Below, piece after piece: positions 53,836 through 64,000 of a stretch of 64,000 nt of DNA. The DNA is from Shinisaurus crocodilurus (Eukaryota > Chordata > Lepidosauria > Squamata > Shinisauridae): assembly GCA_021292165.1 (NCBI GenBank), contig CM037877.1, positions 213,714,716 through 213,778,715 on the forward strand, in the 5' to 3' direction. Numbering within the stretch: the first letter of the stretch is position 1; every line of letters starts with the position of its first letter. A program made the translations under genes and the position numbers. Below the pieces are notes generated by a model, which did not search any database, had not been told where the DNA came from, and saw only the letters and a list, made by a program, of their open reading frames with translations.

Positions 53836-54064
53836 GAGAGCCAGTGTGGCGTAGTGGTGATAGTGTTGGACTGGGACTCGGGAGATCCGGGTTCTAGTCC
53901 TCGCTCAGCTATGAAACTCACTGGGTGACTTTGGGCCAGTCACTGCCTCTCAGCCTAACCTACCTCACAGGGTTGTTGTGAAGATAAAATGGAGAGGAGG
54001 AGGATTATGTAAGCCACCCTGGGTTCCCTGCAGGAAAAAAGGCGGGGTATAAATATAATAAATA
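53836..54064 (+). mobile_element. MIR-like CORE-SINE, full length
   Basis: tRNA-like head with A box (TGTGGCGTAGTGGTGATAG) and B box (GGGTTCTAGTCC). The CORE segment (CACTGGGTGACTTTGGGCCA) and AACCTACCTCACAGGGTTGT follow, and it ends GGCGGGGTATAAATATAATA. Its similarity to the minus-strand copy at 30914 is high. Confidence 0.9.
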
Positions 54065-57000
54065 TCTACAAGATTGTAGACAATGAACTCCACACATATA
54101 TCTATTGCAGTAGAACTTGCGGACAGCTGTTGTAATATAATGCATAACTCAAAGATTTGCCCCCACAAGAGACCCCAATAGCAATATTCATATCACTGTA
54201 TGAAAGGCATCATACGGAATGTTTCAGCAGAGAGCATCTTTAAACCATACACGGCATTTTCACTGGAGTTGCTTTTCCCTCTACATCATAACCGATTTCA
54301 AATGGTGCTAGACAAAAACTAAGACTCTGAACACCAAGAGAAATCGGTCAGCCTGTGTAAGAGACGTTTTCTCAGTTCCACATTGGCTGTTAAGAGTGCC
54401 TGCAGATCATTCAGATTAAATTCTGTAAAACTTTGGTCAGTTGCCATACTAGGCAAAACAACCTGTTCAGTAATTACCTTGAAGAAATGTGAAAGAAGCC
54501 TGAAACGGACAGTTGCAGTGCTCTTGTTCACTGAATGTTCTGGCCCTAACTCTATGACTTATTCCAAATATACCTATAACCACCATGATTTAAAGTACCA
54601 AAAGTGAAAACTACATTTTCCATGTTGCTCCTTGAGCATATGCTAATTCGATGTGAACACAAAGGTGTGCTCTTCAAAATTTCCCAACTTTTACATTTTT
54701 ACAAAACATCCATTGCTATTTTGTGAAATTCAGCTACGCGATTAGCTATAGTGGTGCACTGCACAGGTATTGGCAGGGAAGTGAAGGGGAAATTGAATAT
54801 ACAGGCAAGAGAGGAGAGAAAGCAACATGTACTTGTGCTGGGAAATTTTGCAGTACTGAGTACAGCAGAGCACTCGCTCAGTGACAAGAAAAAATTCATC
54901 CCAGTCTAAGGATGAAATGAGTCTGTCAGAATTTGCCTTATCACTGCCTGATAAGGCCTTGCTTGGACAGCGTAGAAAGGGATGGGGAAGAGAGGCCAGA
55001 AATGGCCTCCACTTGAGTCAGGTGCACTGCATCACCACTTGACTGGGAGAGGGGAAGAGGAGAGCCCCCACCCAATGGTCCAGGAAATGCTCCCATGTGG
55101 CAATGTCTGGAGCTAAAGCGGCTCCTTCTTGAAAAATAGTTTAGATCACTGTTCTAGAGTATAACTGCACAATTTTATGGATGCATACTCATAAGTATGT
55201 CTCACTAAGTTCAGTGGGACTTGCAAGAGGAAGGACCAGCATTTGCTCCAGTTTGTTTTTTCTTCCTTGAACTTTTTTCCTCCCATGGACATCAATGGGA
55301 GGGAAATGAATGACACCAACTACAGGGCTCCTTCTTCCCCAGTTCTTGGGGCATGTCTTGGGATTGGGAATGCTTTGAATCCTGTAGATCTAAAGCCTCT
55401 CCTGGCACGCACAGGGAACACCAACTTCCCCCCTCCAATGTTCGAGCTCTGACATCAGAGAGGTAAGGGTGTGGAGATTTCTGCAGGGGCTGGGGGGGGG
55501 CAGTACTGAGGCTGGATCTCCCCCTCCAAAGTCAGACCTCCCTCTCTGCCTTCAGAGGCGGGGGATCCGATCTGTCCTATGGTCTCTGAGACTTCCTCTC
55601 AGGGACCACAGGATTGAATCTTTCAGGTCATTTTTAAAAACTAATTTATAGAGACAATAATGGTTATTTAACTAGCAAGTATGAGAACACTCTCCTATGT
55701 CAACTACACTTTTATTTGACCAGCACTGCATGTTCAAGTATTTCAGTAAGAATGTTCTAATCTCAAATGTGCATTATTTTTAATCACTCTGATGCAACAG
55801 GCAGCTATGCACAATAGCAATAGGCTTATGTGCATGTGGATGAAGAGCAGTGTGTGTAACAAGTAATGCACATGTGGTTCTTCTCACTGATCCAGTTCCT
55901 GGATCTGTGTGTGAAGCCCTTCTCAAAAACCAGTATTCACACCTATCAGTTGTTCTGGAGTGGGGGAGGGAACAGGGAGAGCTATATTTAGTCTCCTCAC
56001 CAAAAAAACAACTGTTTTTTTGAAGAAGGCTCCTCATTTGCATCCCCCAACTGCTATGTACATGCAGTTATGGTAGCCATCCTTGGTTATAAAATATTTT
56101 CTTGTACTTGAGGTCTAACTTTACAACTTCAAACATTACAACATGTAATACACAGAGAGAGATCAAATGAATGTTACCAAATCAAATTTACCATATGGTG
56201 ACAACTGTACTGTTGGTTCCAGTTCTTCTCGGCATCCAGTGCTTGTAATTCTTGCTCCTAGAACACTGATTTCAAATGGTGCTAGATACAAAGATGGAAA
56301 AATCTAAGCCACCATGTGAAACCAGCTTCCAGAAGAAGACACACAGACTTGTGTTGGTACCATCTTCAGAATCCAAGAATTTTAAAGGAACTGTCCTTCA
56401 AGTTTCCTAGAAGGAAATGTCCGTTTTTGGTTTAATTCATACATGTGCACTATGTTTATTATAATAGATGCTTCCACTCTGAACATAAGTGTATGTTAAA
56501 TTCGGTTCTGCATAAAACCTGAAGAATTCAGATTATATAAGATAAGCATAATGGTTTAAGGGGGGGGACACACCAAAACTTTGTCTCTATTAATATGTAA
56601 AGTTAGCATTTCCTTCTTTACTTATATTTGTGGTAAGCATATAAGAACTGTTATTTTACATGTTAATAGACGGCCATGCTTTTCACTCACACTGCTACAC
56701 TGAACCATATAGACATCTTGTTAACTTAAAAATGGCTTCAATTCAGCTAAAGTTAATTATGATTTTATGCCCATTGAATCCAATGGAAGAAGTCACTTAT
56801 GATTAATGTAGATGGCATTGTTTTCAAGAAAATTCGGCACAAGTGCTATCGCCCCTTTTGAGAACAAGCGGCGCAGGCCAAGCAATACCCGTTTTGGAAT
56901 ACTGACTTGCACCTGATTTGGCCCCACCTGTTATCCTAGGGGCTGGGCCTTTATTAGGAGCCGCTGTTCTGTAGGTAGCTGCCTTTGGGCAGCTACTTAA

Positions 57001-57730
57001 TGGGGATGGCCAAAGGGCATGCAATCCTTTGTGGGTAACCTCTTGCAGCCACCCAAATGCAGAGGTCCAGAAACGCTGCTCTGCTGCTTACGGAAAGCAG
57101 CCGATTATGGAGTTTAGTGAGAGAAAGTGTCACTCAACTGTCTTCCTTTCCTTTCTCTTGTGAGACAGACCCATTCCAATGGTTACATCCTCTGCCTGCC
57201 CACCCATCAAGAAGTCCATGCATTTTAACAATCATAAGACGACGCCTCACTTACTGTTTTTTGAACAGCTGTGTATTTGCACCATTTTCTGCCTATCTCA
57301 AGAACACAGGCACTGACTAGGCAATGTCAGCCATATAAGTCACGGCAGTCATGTTAATATTTTTTAGCACTCACCTCAACAGTTTTGCCTTTTGCCATAT
57401 CTACTGTTATTCCTTTCCTGCCATTTTCTGTGATGTTTTTAGGGGTGGTGGTGGTCTTTTTAAACTTTTTTTGGTAGTGACATCTTACTTAACCAGTTTC
57501 TATTAAATTGCATCTTCAAATAGTGTTTCTGTTCCATGTCTATTTACATCTTTTGACTTATTAAACTGCCATTCAATAAATAAAAGTATTTTATACAATC
57601 CCTTTCTAAACGTCTTTCATTCATTTCTTGCCCTCACTGAGATATGGAACTCTTCCTTTGTGAGTTATGTTTAGTCCTCTTCCCACTCACCCCATTCTAC
57701 AGGTCATGGGTGTTTCTTTTTTCTCATATC
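54065..57730. other. Mostly unassigned DNA
   Basis: No gene recognised. Holds an AGTCCCA-family repeat at about 55155-55235 (TAAGTATGTCTCACTAAGTT, AGTGGGACTTGC) and G-runs at 55492-55500. Frames at 54319-54531 and 57057-57320 have no identifiable domain. Confidence 0.35.
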
Positions 57731-57734
57731 ACAG

Positions 57735-57887
57735 GCCTGTGGCTCAAGCTGTCTCAGCTTGTCTGAGCGTGGAAAGCTAAGCAGGGTCAGGCCTGGTGAT
57801 TACTTGGATTACTCCTCTAGTTCCTGCACTGAGCAGGGGGCTGGACTCAATAGCCTTGTAGGCCCCTTCCAACTCTATGATCTATGA
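57735..57887 (+). mobile_element. 5S-rRNA-derived SINE with CR1 3' tail
   Basis: 57735-57810 is a 5S rRNA relative. It opens GCCTGTGGC, and from 57761 GTCTGAGCGTGGAAAGC, TAAGCAGGGTCAGGCC and TGGTGATTACTTGGAT correspond to the 5S A box, intermediate element and C box region (canonical AAGCTAAGCAGGGTC and TGGTTAGTACTTGGAT). About 13 nt of the 5' domain are missing and the 5S 3' end is absent. From about 57811 the sequence is the CR1 3' end (GAGCAGGGGGCTGGACTC ... TTCCAACTCTATGA). It could be a member of a SINE3-like family or a one-off 5S/CR1 chimera. It is not a functional 5S gene. Confidence 0.88.
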
Positions 57888-58412
57888 ATTAGTTTCATTT
57901 TCTTAATCTCGTTTGTGAGTTTTGAGGTTTGTGGCACATGTACCTTTTACACTTTTACCTTTTAAACTTTGTGTTGCAGTTGGTTATCACTCTCTTGGCT
58001 CTCATTCTCATTCTCTGCCCCCGCCCCATTTTGACTCCTGGCCAATTCTATCCCACCTCTTATTCTTGATCACATTGTTATACTGATTCTTTTGCTAAAT
58101 TCAACATTCCCTGTGTTTTATTGACGTTAATGTTCTTACTGTTATCCCCCTACACACTCTAGTTGTCAGGGAGAAAGGGCAAGAATCTGCATCCCTGTCA
58201 AGCTGCTGTAGAAAGCCAGTTCTGTTGGATGTTACTTGCCCACTATGTCCCCTTATTACATGGTGGCGGTGGAGCTGATAACTGGAGACAAAGTGCCAGT
58301 AAAGGGTGGAGTCTAAAACAGGAAGGAATGGGGATTCCTTCCCCCTAGTATCTGCCTGATCACATTCTGTGCTTATCCTGCAGAGCCAGAAGGCTTGGAG
58401 AGCCAGCTACAA
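57888..58412. other. No feature recognised
   Basis: Unassigned; the frame at 58163-58348 has no motif. Confidence 0.4.
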
Positions 58413-58482
58413 CAGTGTTCTCCAACCTTGGGTCCCCAGATGTTTTTGGCCTACAACTCCCAGCATGCCCCAGCCAGCACTG
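58413..58482. mobile_element. 70-bp hAT MITE, half-palindrome, perfect TSD
   Basis: Starts CAGTGTTCTCCAACCTTGGG like 48795 and ends CAGCCAGCACTG. Flanked by the 8-bp repeat AGCTACAA (58405-58412 and 58483-58490). The right hairpin arm is almost entirely missing, yet the duplication is intact. Confidence 0.88.
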
Positions 58483-58799
58483 AGCTACAAGAGTTGCTGA
58501 GAGCCCCCAGGGCCTGAGAACATGCTGCCCCCTAGGGCCCTGTGGGAGGGAACAGCTGTTTGGAGGAGAGGACTGTGCCAAGCCAAGACACAGACGCTTC
58601 ACACTGCTCTTTGGACAAAGTAAATGTTCCTGGCACCCACCAGGAAGACGAGTGGACCCCAAAAGTACCCTTTTCTACACCAATGTGCCTAGGAGCACCC
58701 CTTGGCACATTCTATCTGTCTCACTCTCTCATTCCTGGAGTGAGCCACAAGCATCCAGCCATGCATCACCAATGATGCATATTTCCTTGACAACGTTTT

Positions 58800-59780
58800 G
58801 ACTATTACTATCTTCTTTTGTCATTTACCACCAGTTCTTCTTTGGTTTCTTCTTTGGCCTTTTCTTGCTTTAAATCTGTTTGATGTTCAAATGCTATTAT
58901 TAGTCCTGCTAAACTCAAAATCCATCCTCCTCCTGATCCACTCCAATCTTGGTTTCTTCTTCAATGTATGTCTCCCCTTGTTACTTCTTCTCTCATAACA
59001 CATTATTTATCTTCTGGATCTGTCTCTTAAAAAGCTATTATTTTTTTAAATCACACTCGGCTCCCATCTTCCTTTTTCTCTTCTTACATATTTTTCAAAG
59101 CTGCTTGAGCAGGGTGTTCATTCTCATGTTCAACTCTTCTTTATTTTATCTAACTCTTCTTGATCCTTTTCAGTCTGCTTCTGTCCTCTTCATTTTATGG
59201 AAACCGTGCTTTGTACAAATACACACATCATGCCTTACACATCTTTTTCTCTATTCTTGGATCTTCTGCATTTGACACCATAGTTCATCCTATACTTTAG
59301 TCCTCTCTTCACTCAATCTGTTTTGTTCTTTCTTGGTTTCAAAATTTTACTAATCAGCCCTTTTATGGTTGCTGTTAATGGTTTGTTTTCTTCTTCATTT
59401 CTTTCTGTTGGTGTATCTCAAGATTCTGTTCTTGATTTTTTTTCATTATACAATAACACTTTTATGCAGTTAACATTAAATTATACCATCCTGTTCAATT
59501 TCTGTCCTATGTTCTTCAAAATATGTTTAACTAGCTGATGGCTATTTGTTCATGGACCTCTAGCCCCAGAGTGAATTAACTGATTTTCCTCCTAAAACTT
59601 TTTCTACCTCGCTATCACCTGGTGTTCCTGTAATTCATTCTGCACAGGAAGTCCACACTTTTGGAGTTATTTTTTATTATCAATTTTTTTAGATAACCCT
59701 CCATCTTTCTACAGCTTTATCAACGTTTTCCTCTCCCCCCACTCGTCTCACTTGAGCTGACTGCCCTGTCATCCTCATCT
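58800..59780 (+). mobile_element. Decayed L2 LINE, copy 1
   Basis: Pyrimidine-rich sequence whose plus-strand translations keep L2 RT landmarks. They are SKLLEQGV (about 59096), the DPFQSA...FILWKPC stretch (DPFQSGFRP-HSTETA position, about 59160-59215), FLDLLHLTP (LDLSAAFDTVDH position, about 59253), GVSQDSVLDFFSLY (GVPQGSVLGPLLF position, about 59409-59450) and VHTFGVIFYYQ (LGVIFDS, about 59652). Stops are everywhere. Assignment is by motif order. Confidence 0.55.
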
Positions 59781-59789
59781 ACCTCCACC

Positions 59790-61830
59790 TTGTGCCACTT
59801 TCATCCTATCCCCTTCTGACTCCTGCTAGTCAACTGCCTTCCCATTGCCACATAATCAACCTATCTTGCTCCTCTGCCTCTTTTGCAACTGCATTCAAAC
59901 ACGCCATCTTTTCTATCCTTTTTTTAAAAAACCAACCCTTAGCCCACAGTGCCCCTCTACCATCCAATTTCTATTCTACCATTTGCCTCCAAACACTTGG
60001 AATGTGCCATTTACTCCCAATCATCTTTTGCTCCACTCATTTCTTGACCCCATACAAGCTGGCCTACCCGCTCCATTGAAACAGCCCTCAGCAAAAGCAC
60101 TGATGATACCCTGACTTATAAAACATAGAATCATAGAAAAGTAGAGTTGGAAGGGGCCTACAAGGCCATCGAGTCCAACCCCCTGCTCAATGCAGGAATC
60201 CGAGTCAAAGCATCCCTGACAGATGGCTGTCCAGCTGCACCTTGAAGGTCCACTCAGTCCCAATCAGCCTTTACTGCCTTTGATGATTATTACACTTTCC
60301 TACTTGCCCTAAGTCTCCATGACTGTCCCCTTCCTACCCATTTAATCACTCATTATTTCCACAGTAACTTTGTCCTCTGCCTTCTTCCTTTTCCCCATTA
60401 GTAGTCCTCAGGAATTTGCTCTCAGCCCAGTACCTATTTCTTTACAGTGTAGAGTCTACACACTGTGACTTCATCGAATCCCATTGTTTTCAGTACTACC
60501 TATATATTTATGACACCCAACTCTCTTTATTCAGTTGTAAGAACCTATCGTTATTTGACTGACTGAACTCTTTATGTAAAACAGACCCACAGAGCCTGCT
60601 TGGATTCTTCCAGGGGACAGTGCTTGGCCTCCAAACCCTGCCCTATAGAGGAATCCCTGCTGTTATCTCCGAGCTCAGATTGGAGATAACAGTGGGGATG
60701 CAGGTGGCAGGAGACTTGGCCAGCACTGGGTGGAGCAGCTGTTCTACCCAGTACTGCCTGACTCTGTTCACGCAGTACGCCCCACCCCATAGGTATGATG
60801 CATACCATGCAAAGTTGGGGACTTAGCCAGCGCTGAGAAGAATAGCTGCTCTTCCCAGCACCAGCTGAGTCCATTCACCCCCTGTGGGGTTGACACACAC
60901 AGCTGGGAACTTGGCCAGTGGCAGAAGGAGCAGCAGCACCTCCCAGTTCCTGCAGAGTCCCTTTCTCCATACTGAGAAAACCATCAAACTCCATTCCTCT
61001 CAGTACAGAAAAAGAAAACAATGGGTGGGAACAGGGCAATGATGTTGCCATGCTCACTGATGTCATATGGCCCATGGAGGGCCTAGTCAGTTTGGGGGAG
61101 GGCCTAGGCAATTTGCCCTCCCCCAAACTGGTTCCCCACTCCAGCCCTAGAATTTTCCACCTCCATCCAATCCTGCAGTGCAAACTATCTGTCTGCTATT
61201 TCTACTTAGAAAACTCGATGTCCAAGACTGAGCTTCTTACTTTTCCTCCCAACCTGCCTTCCTGGGAGCCGTCTGTCTTCTTTGACAATGTCACCATCAT
61301 CCAAGGCACAAAAAGCCTCCCTCCCTTTGATTCCTCTCTCTATTTCCCCATATTCAACCCATCACTACTTCCTGAACACTGCAAAAATACAGCCCTCTCT
61401 CTCTACACCCCCACTTCACACCTTCACTACTGTAACCTCCTCTCTCAATTGCCATTGTTTCACCTCAGCCCTTCACCTCTAACAGAACTCTGAACTAATT
61501 CAGTGCTCTTGTCACTCAGAGGATATGGTGCTCTTCTTTAAATCCCTACACTGACTTCTAGATCCAGCACAAAGTCCTCATCCTTACCATCCTCTTAATC
61601 ACCTTCACATCTTGAGATATCCTTACCCATGACCTTTGTTCCTTCACTTCCATTATCTTTAGCTGTCCAAATGTCTCCTTTCCCTCAAACAACTCCAGCC
61701 TTTCTCCCTAACTGCTCCTTATGCTTGGACTTCCAGAACACTTATCTGATGCCTTCAACACCTGCCTCAAAATCCATCTTTTCGTTAAAGCTTTTGGCAC
61801 CAACTTTTAGTCCTCATTCTCTACTGAAAG
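59790..61830 (+). mobile_element. Decayed L2 LINE, copy 2, interrupted
   Basis: Same landmark order: LDPIQAGLPAPLKQPSAKAL (about 60046-60105), SPQEFALSPVPISLQ (about 60405), FQYYLYIYDTQLSLF (YADDTQLYLS position, about 60492-60536; catalytic YADD reads YIYD), LENSMSKTELLTFP (KTE motif, about 61207) and LHYCNLLSQLP (LDYCNSLL, about 61425). A CR1 3' fragment (60124-60249) and a GC-richer segment of unknown nature (about 60560-61170) interrupt it. Confidence 0.6.
60124..60249 (-). mobile_element. CR1 3'-end fragment, 126 bp
   Basis: Reverse complement of the CR1 terminus including the region encoding the last ORF2 residues (GGTGCAGCTGGACAGCCATC in element orientation). Nearly identical to 30185-30311. 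Confidence 0.92.
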
Positions 61831-61837
61831 TAAGCCT

Positions 61838-61928
61838 AACAGTGCAATCCTGTAAAAGCCTACTCAAATGTAGGTTCAACAGAGTTCAATAGGGCTTAAC
61901 CCAAAATGAGTATAGGACTGCAGCCTAA
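61838..61928. repeat. AGTCCCA-family short palindromic repeat
   Basis: CAGTGCAATCCTGTAAAAGC, ACTCAAATGTAGGTTCAACA, TTCAATAGGGCTTAACCC, TATAGGACTGCAGCC. The ends GCAATCCT and AGGACTGC are inverted. Confidence 0.65.
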
Positions 61929-61929
61929 C

Positions 61930-62692
61930 TGAAGTGTAACTGAACTTCACACATATTCTTCCCATTTGTCAACCCGTCTGTCTTTGTACCCTTTCTTCTA
62001 TTGCCTCCACTGCTGTAAGCCTTCTTGTTAGTCAGTAAAGTGCATGTACATTGATAGCATTGCACAAATAAAATAATACTTTTGTCATAATATTTCCAAG
62101 ATTTGACCATTCTGAATTCTTGATTTTGCTAAAACACATATTTAGTATCTTTATTACTAGTATAATTGATTATTGTTATATTCTTTTATTTGATTTCTCT
62201 ATTTCTTTTCTTTAATTCTTCTGTTTGCTTAATTTTTCATTTCTCTCATTTTGACCTTCTTTCTCCTTTTTTGCATTGCCTTCCTCCTCTTTACTGGATT
62301 AAGTTTAAATTATTATTTGTTTTTATGTGTCTTCATGGCCGTTGGTATCTCTCATCTCTACATGCTCTTTATCAGTTTCTTCACTCTTCAGATACTAATT
62401 TTCTTCTTAAACTTAATTTCTCGTGCACTATTTCTCAGCTTGGTTCTTTTTTCTTTTCTTTTTTTTTATGTTACTGCAGTGTATACCTCCACCATCAATC
62501 CAGCTGGCTTCTTCTGTTCCTGTATTTAAGAAATTATTGAAAAAAAAGCAATTATTACTGAATAACAAAGAAGTTATTTTTATTCTTGCTTATCTTACAT
62601 GACTCTTCTTCTTGGATGCTGAGGATCTTATTCCTTTTCCCTCTCCCTTGTGTGTCATGTTTTATTAGGTAGGGTCTTAGAAAAAAATAGTA
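61930..62692. other. T-rich unassigned DNA
   Basis: Very pyrimidine-rich on the plus strand (62160-62520). The long hydrophobic frames there reflect composition, not genes. Confidence 0.45.
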
Positions 62693-63141
62693 AGGGCGCA
62701 ATCCTATGGGGATGCCTGTAACCCTCTGAACTCGGAAGATTATGAGCATCCATGCAGGGTGGAAGAAGTGTGGAAGTGAAGGTCGCCTCCACGCTCCTCC
62801 TGCCCTGCCAAGCAGCTGGATGGTGATTTCAGCTGTCTAACTGAGGCATTTCGGAGGGGGAGGGTGGCTGAGGCACTGCCAGAATCTTGGCAGTGTCGGT
62901 CTCCTCCCCTCCCCACCCCCTTCTCCACCCCTAAACCCCTTCTCCAGGGTTGGAGAAGTAGCCAGTGTGGTTCTTTCTGACTGTGCTGGCTGCAACGGGG
63001 GGGGACAGGGGTATGACGATGACTCTAAGCGCAGAGTCCCAGCTCCGGCGTTGGAGCTGTTTTCAGATGTTGGAACTGGGACTCCGAAAAAATCCTATGG
63101 CCCTCTAGACGCTGTCTAGAGGGCCATAGGATTGCTATGCC
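62693..63141. mobile_element. TIR element of the GCAATCCTAT family, full length, 449 bp
   Basis: Ends GGGCGCAATCCTATGG and (reverse complement of the right end) GGGCATAGCAATCCTATGG. Near the right end, 63091-63110 and 63114-63133 form a perfect 20-bp hairpin with a 3-nt loop. Related copies lie at 8968, 32160 and 46760. No coding frame. Confidence 0.75.
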
Positions 63142-63144
63142 CAT

Positions 63145-64000
63145 CTTTACATTAGTTAGATTATATGGCTACTCACGAAATTCTCTTCATCTGAATTTCT
63201 CCCCAGATTTTAGAGTTCCAAGTTACCTGATCTTGCATATTGAGTGGCATTGGCAATCTACTGGTTTTAATTTCCAGACTTTGTTTAGACTACTGCAAAT
63301 GTTAAATTTGCTGCAAGTTTCAGTTTCCCCTCCCCTATTGGTTACCAATGTGTGTAAGAACATATATGAATTAATTATAGTACCTTGCAAAAACCCATTT
63401 TGATGCAATCACATCTCCTGAAAAGGGACACAAATTCTACCCAATGTAATTACTCCTGGTATGTGATCAGGGCAGGAAATAACTATTTAGCTGCACTCCA
63501 AATTGAAAACCAAATTGTCATTCCTCTCAGGCAAGTTGGCCCCAAGCAATCTATTAATCTTTGGGAAACAGACCAATTTAATTCTTAACCATAAGGGTTC
63601 TATACTGGGAAACCGATCCTCTGCAATTAAAGAACGTACATTTTTTACACGAAAATAATGTCAATGGAAAGGTTCAAGTTCTGCAAAGAAAGGCTCCACC
63701 TCAGCAGAGTGTGTCTGGAGCTCCTTGGCTCTGCAATCAACTTTCAGGAGTGCACATAGATTTCATAGATCATAGAGTTGGAAGGAGCTTTTTTGCATGA
63801 TCCGTGTGGCCAGATTCTGGTAGGTGCCCTAGTGAATAGATGTGGGAGGAGAATAGGGGCTTGTACTTTTGTGTTCAAAAGCCACAATGCCTTGTGGCAC
63901 CTTAAAGTCTCACAAATTTACTGTGGCATAATAAGATTTAATGGACAGGAGTCCACTGTACAGAAAGTTATTTTGAAAGATGCTGCTTTTCATGTAACCA
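63145..64000. other. Unassigned DNA with a tiny CR1 relic
   Basis: The frames at 63137-63403 and 63385-63588 have no recognised domain. 63763-63790 (TCATAGATCATAGAGTTGGAAG) is a minus-strand CR1 3'-end relic. Confidence 0.35.

Noticed and set aside
53836..53910. tRNA gene
   Set aside because: A and B boxes are present but no cloverleaf closes; it is the head of a CORE-SINE.
57735..57810. Functional 5S rRNA gene
   Set aside because: The 3' third of 5S is missing, the 5' domain has a gap of about 13 nt, and the sequence runs into a CR1 tail with no T-run terminator at the expected place.
58949..62540. Long hydrophobic plus-strand frames as membrane proteins
   Set aside because: They come from T/C-rich composition. 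Where motifs exist they are decayed L2 RT, and 62166-62540 has only Phe/Leu/Ser bias.

Overview
The window looks like vertebrate, most probably squamate-reptile (lizard, gecko or snake), nuclear DNA. It is moderately AT-rich, has no bacterial-style gene packing, and is crowded with a mixture typical of lepidosaur genomes: CR1, CR1-L3-like, L2, L1/Tx1-like and RTE-like LINEs, DIRS-type tyrosine-recombinase retrotransposons, many non-autonomous hAT elements, a Tc1/mariner-type MITE, MIR-like CORE-SINEs and SINEs with CR1-type tails. No host protein-coding gene could be named. A few splice-flanked exon-like segments (about 8.68, 16.33, 22.39, 45.5, 48.24 and 50.8 kb) and one CpG-rich, promoter-like stretch (39.55-39.92 kb) are the only hints of one. 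The organism call is inference from repeat content alone.

Layout. 1-7.8 kb: a decayed DIRS element (gag, reverse transcriptase, then tyrosine recombinase and inverted termini) split by two minus-strand copies of one LINE family, one of which carries a GC-rich hAT element. 7.8-14.4 kb: hAT pieces, a long-hairpin hAT nested in a TIR element, a second DIRS 3' end, and a 258-bp hAT with a perfect 8-bp target duplication. 14.5-15.7 kb: decayed minus-strand L1-like RT. 18.5-19.4 kb: 916-bp hAT with perfect 8-bp duplication. 19.8-21.4 kb: LINE tails split by a mariner MITE. 21.4-26.1 kb: mostly unassigned DNA with old LINE tails and one hairpin MITE. 26.1-30.3 kb: near-complete CR1 with an intact ORF1 (SGNH-hydrolase type) and a broken ORF2. 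31-32.6 kb: SINE, L1-like fragment and TIR element. 33.8-37.6 kb: decayed CR1-clade LINE interrupted by a solo LTR and a hAT element, both with target duplications. 37.8-39.5 kb: RTE-like LINE ending in a C2H2 zinc-finger motif. 39.55-39.92 kb: CpG-rich patch. 40.3-42.3 kb: 5'-truncated L1 with a 15-bp target duplication. 42.6-48 kb: mariner MITE, SINEs, TIR repeats and old DNA. 48.8-52.2 kb: three hAT-type palindromic elements. 53.8-54.1 kb: CORE-SINE. 57.7-57.9 kb: a 5S-rRNA-derived SINE with a CR1 tail. 58.8-61.8 kb: two decayed L2 copies. 62.7-63.1 kb: full-length TIR element with a 20-bp perfect hairpin.

How the parts relate. Autonomous LINEs (CR1, L3-like, L2, L1) supply the machinery that the SINEs parasitise: the 5S SINE and short CR1 fragments share the CR1 3' end, and the tRNA-Ala SINE ends like the L3-like LINE. 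The many 8-bp duplications and palindromic hAT derivatives imply activity of a hAT transposase not encoded here. Nesting gives a relative chronology (DIRS before LINE before hAT; LINE before LTR and hAT; L2 before mariner and CR1 fragments). The most unusual single object is the 5S/CR1 composite at 57.74-57.89 kb. No CRISPR array, operon, defence system or functional RNA gene is visible.
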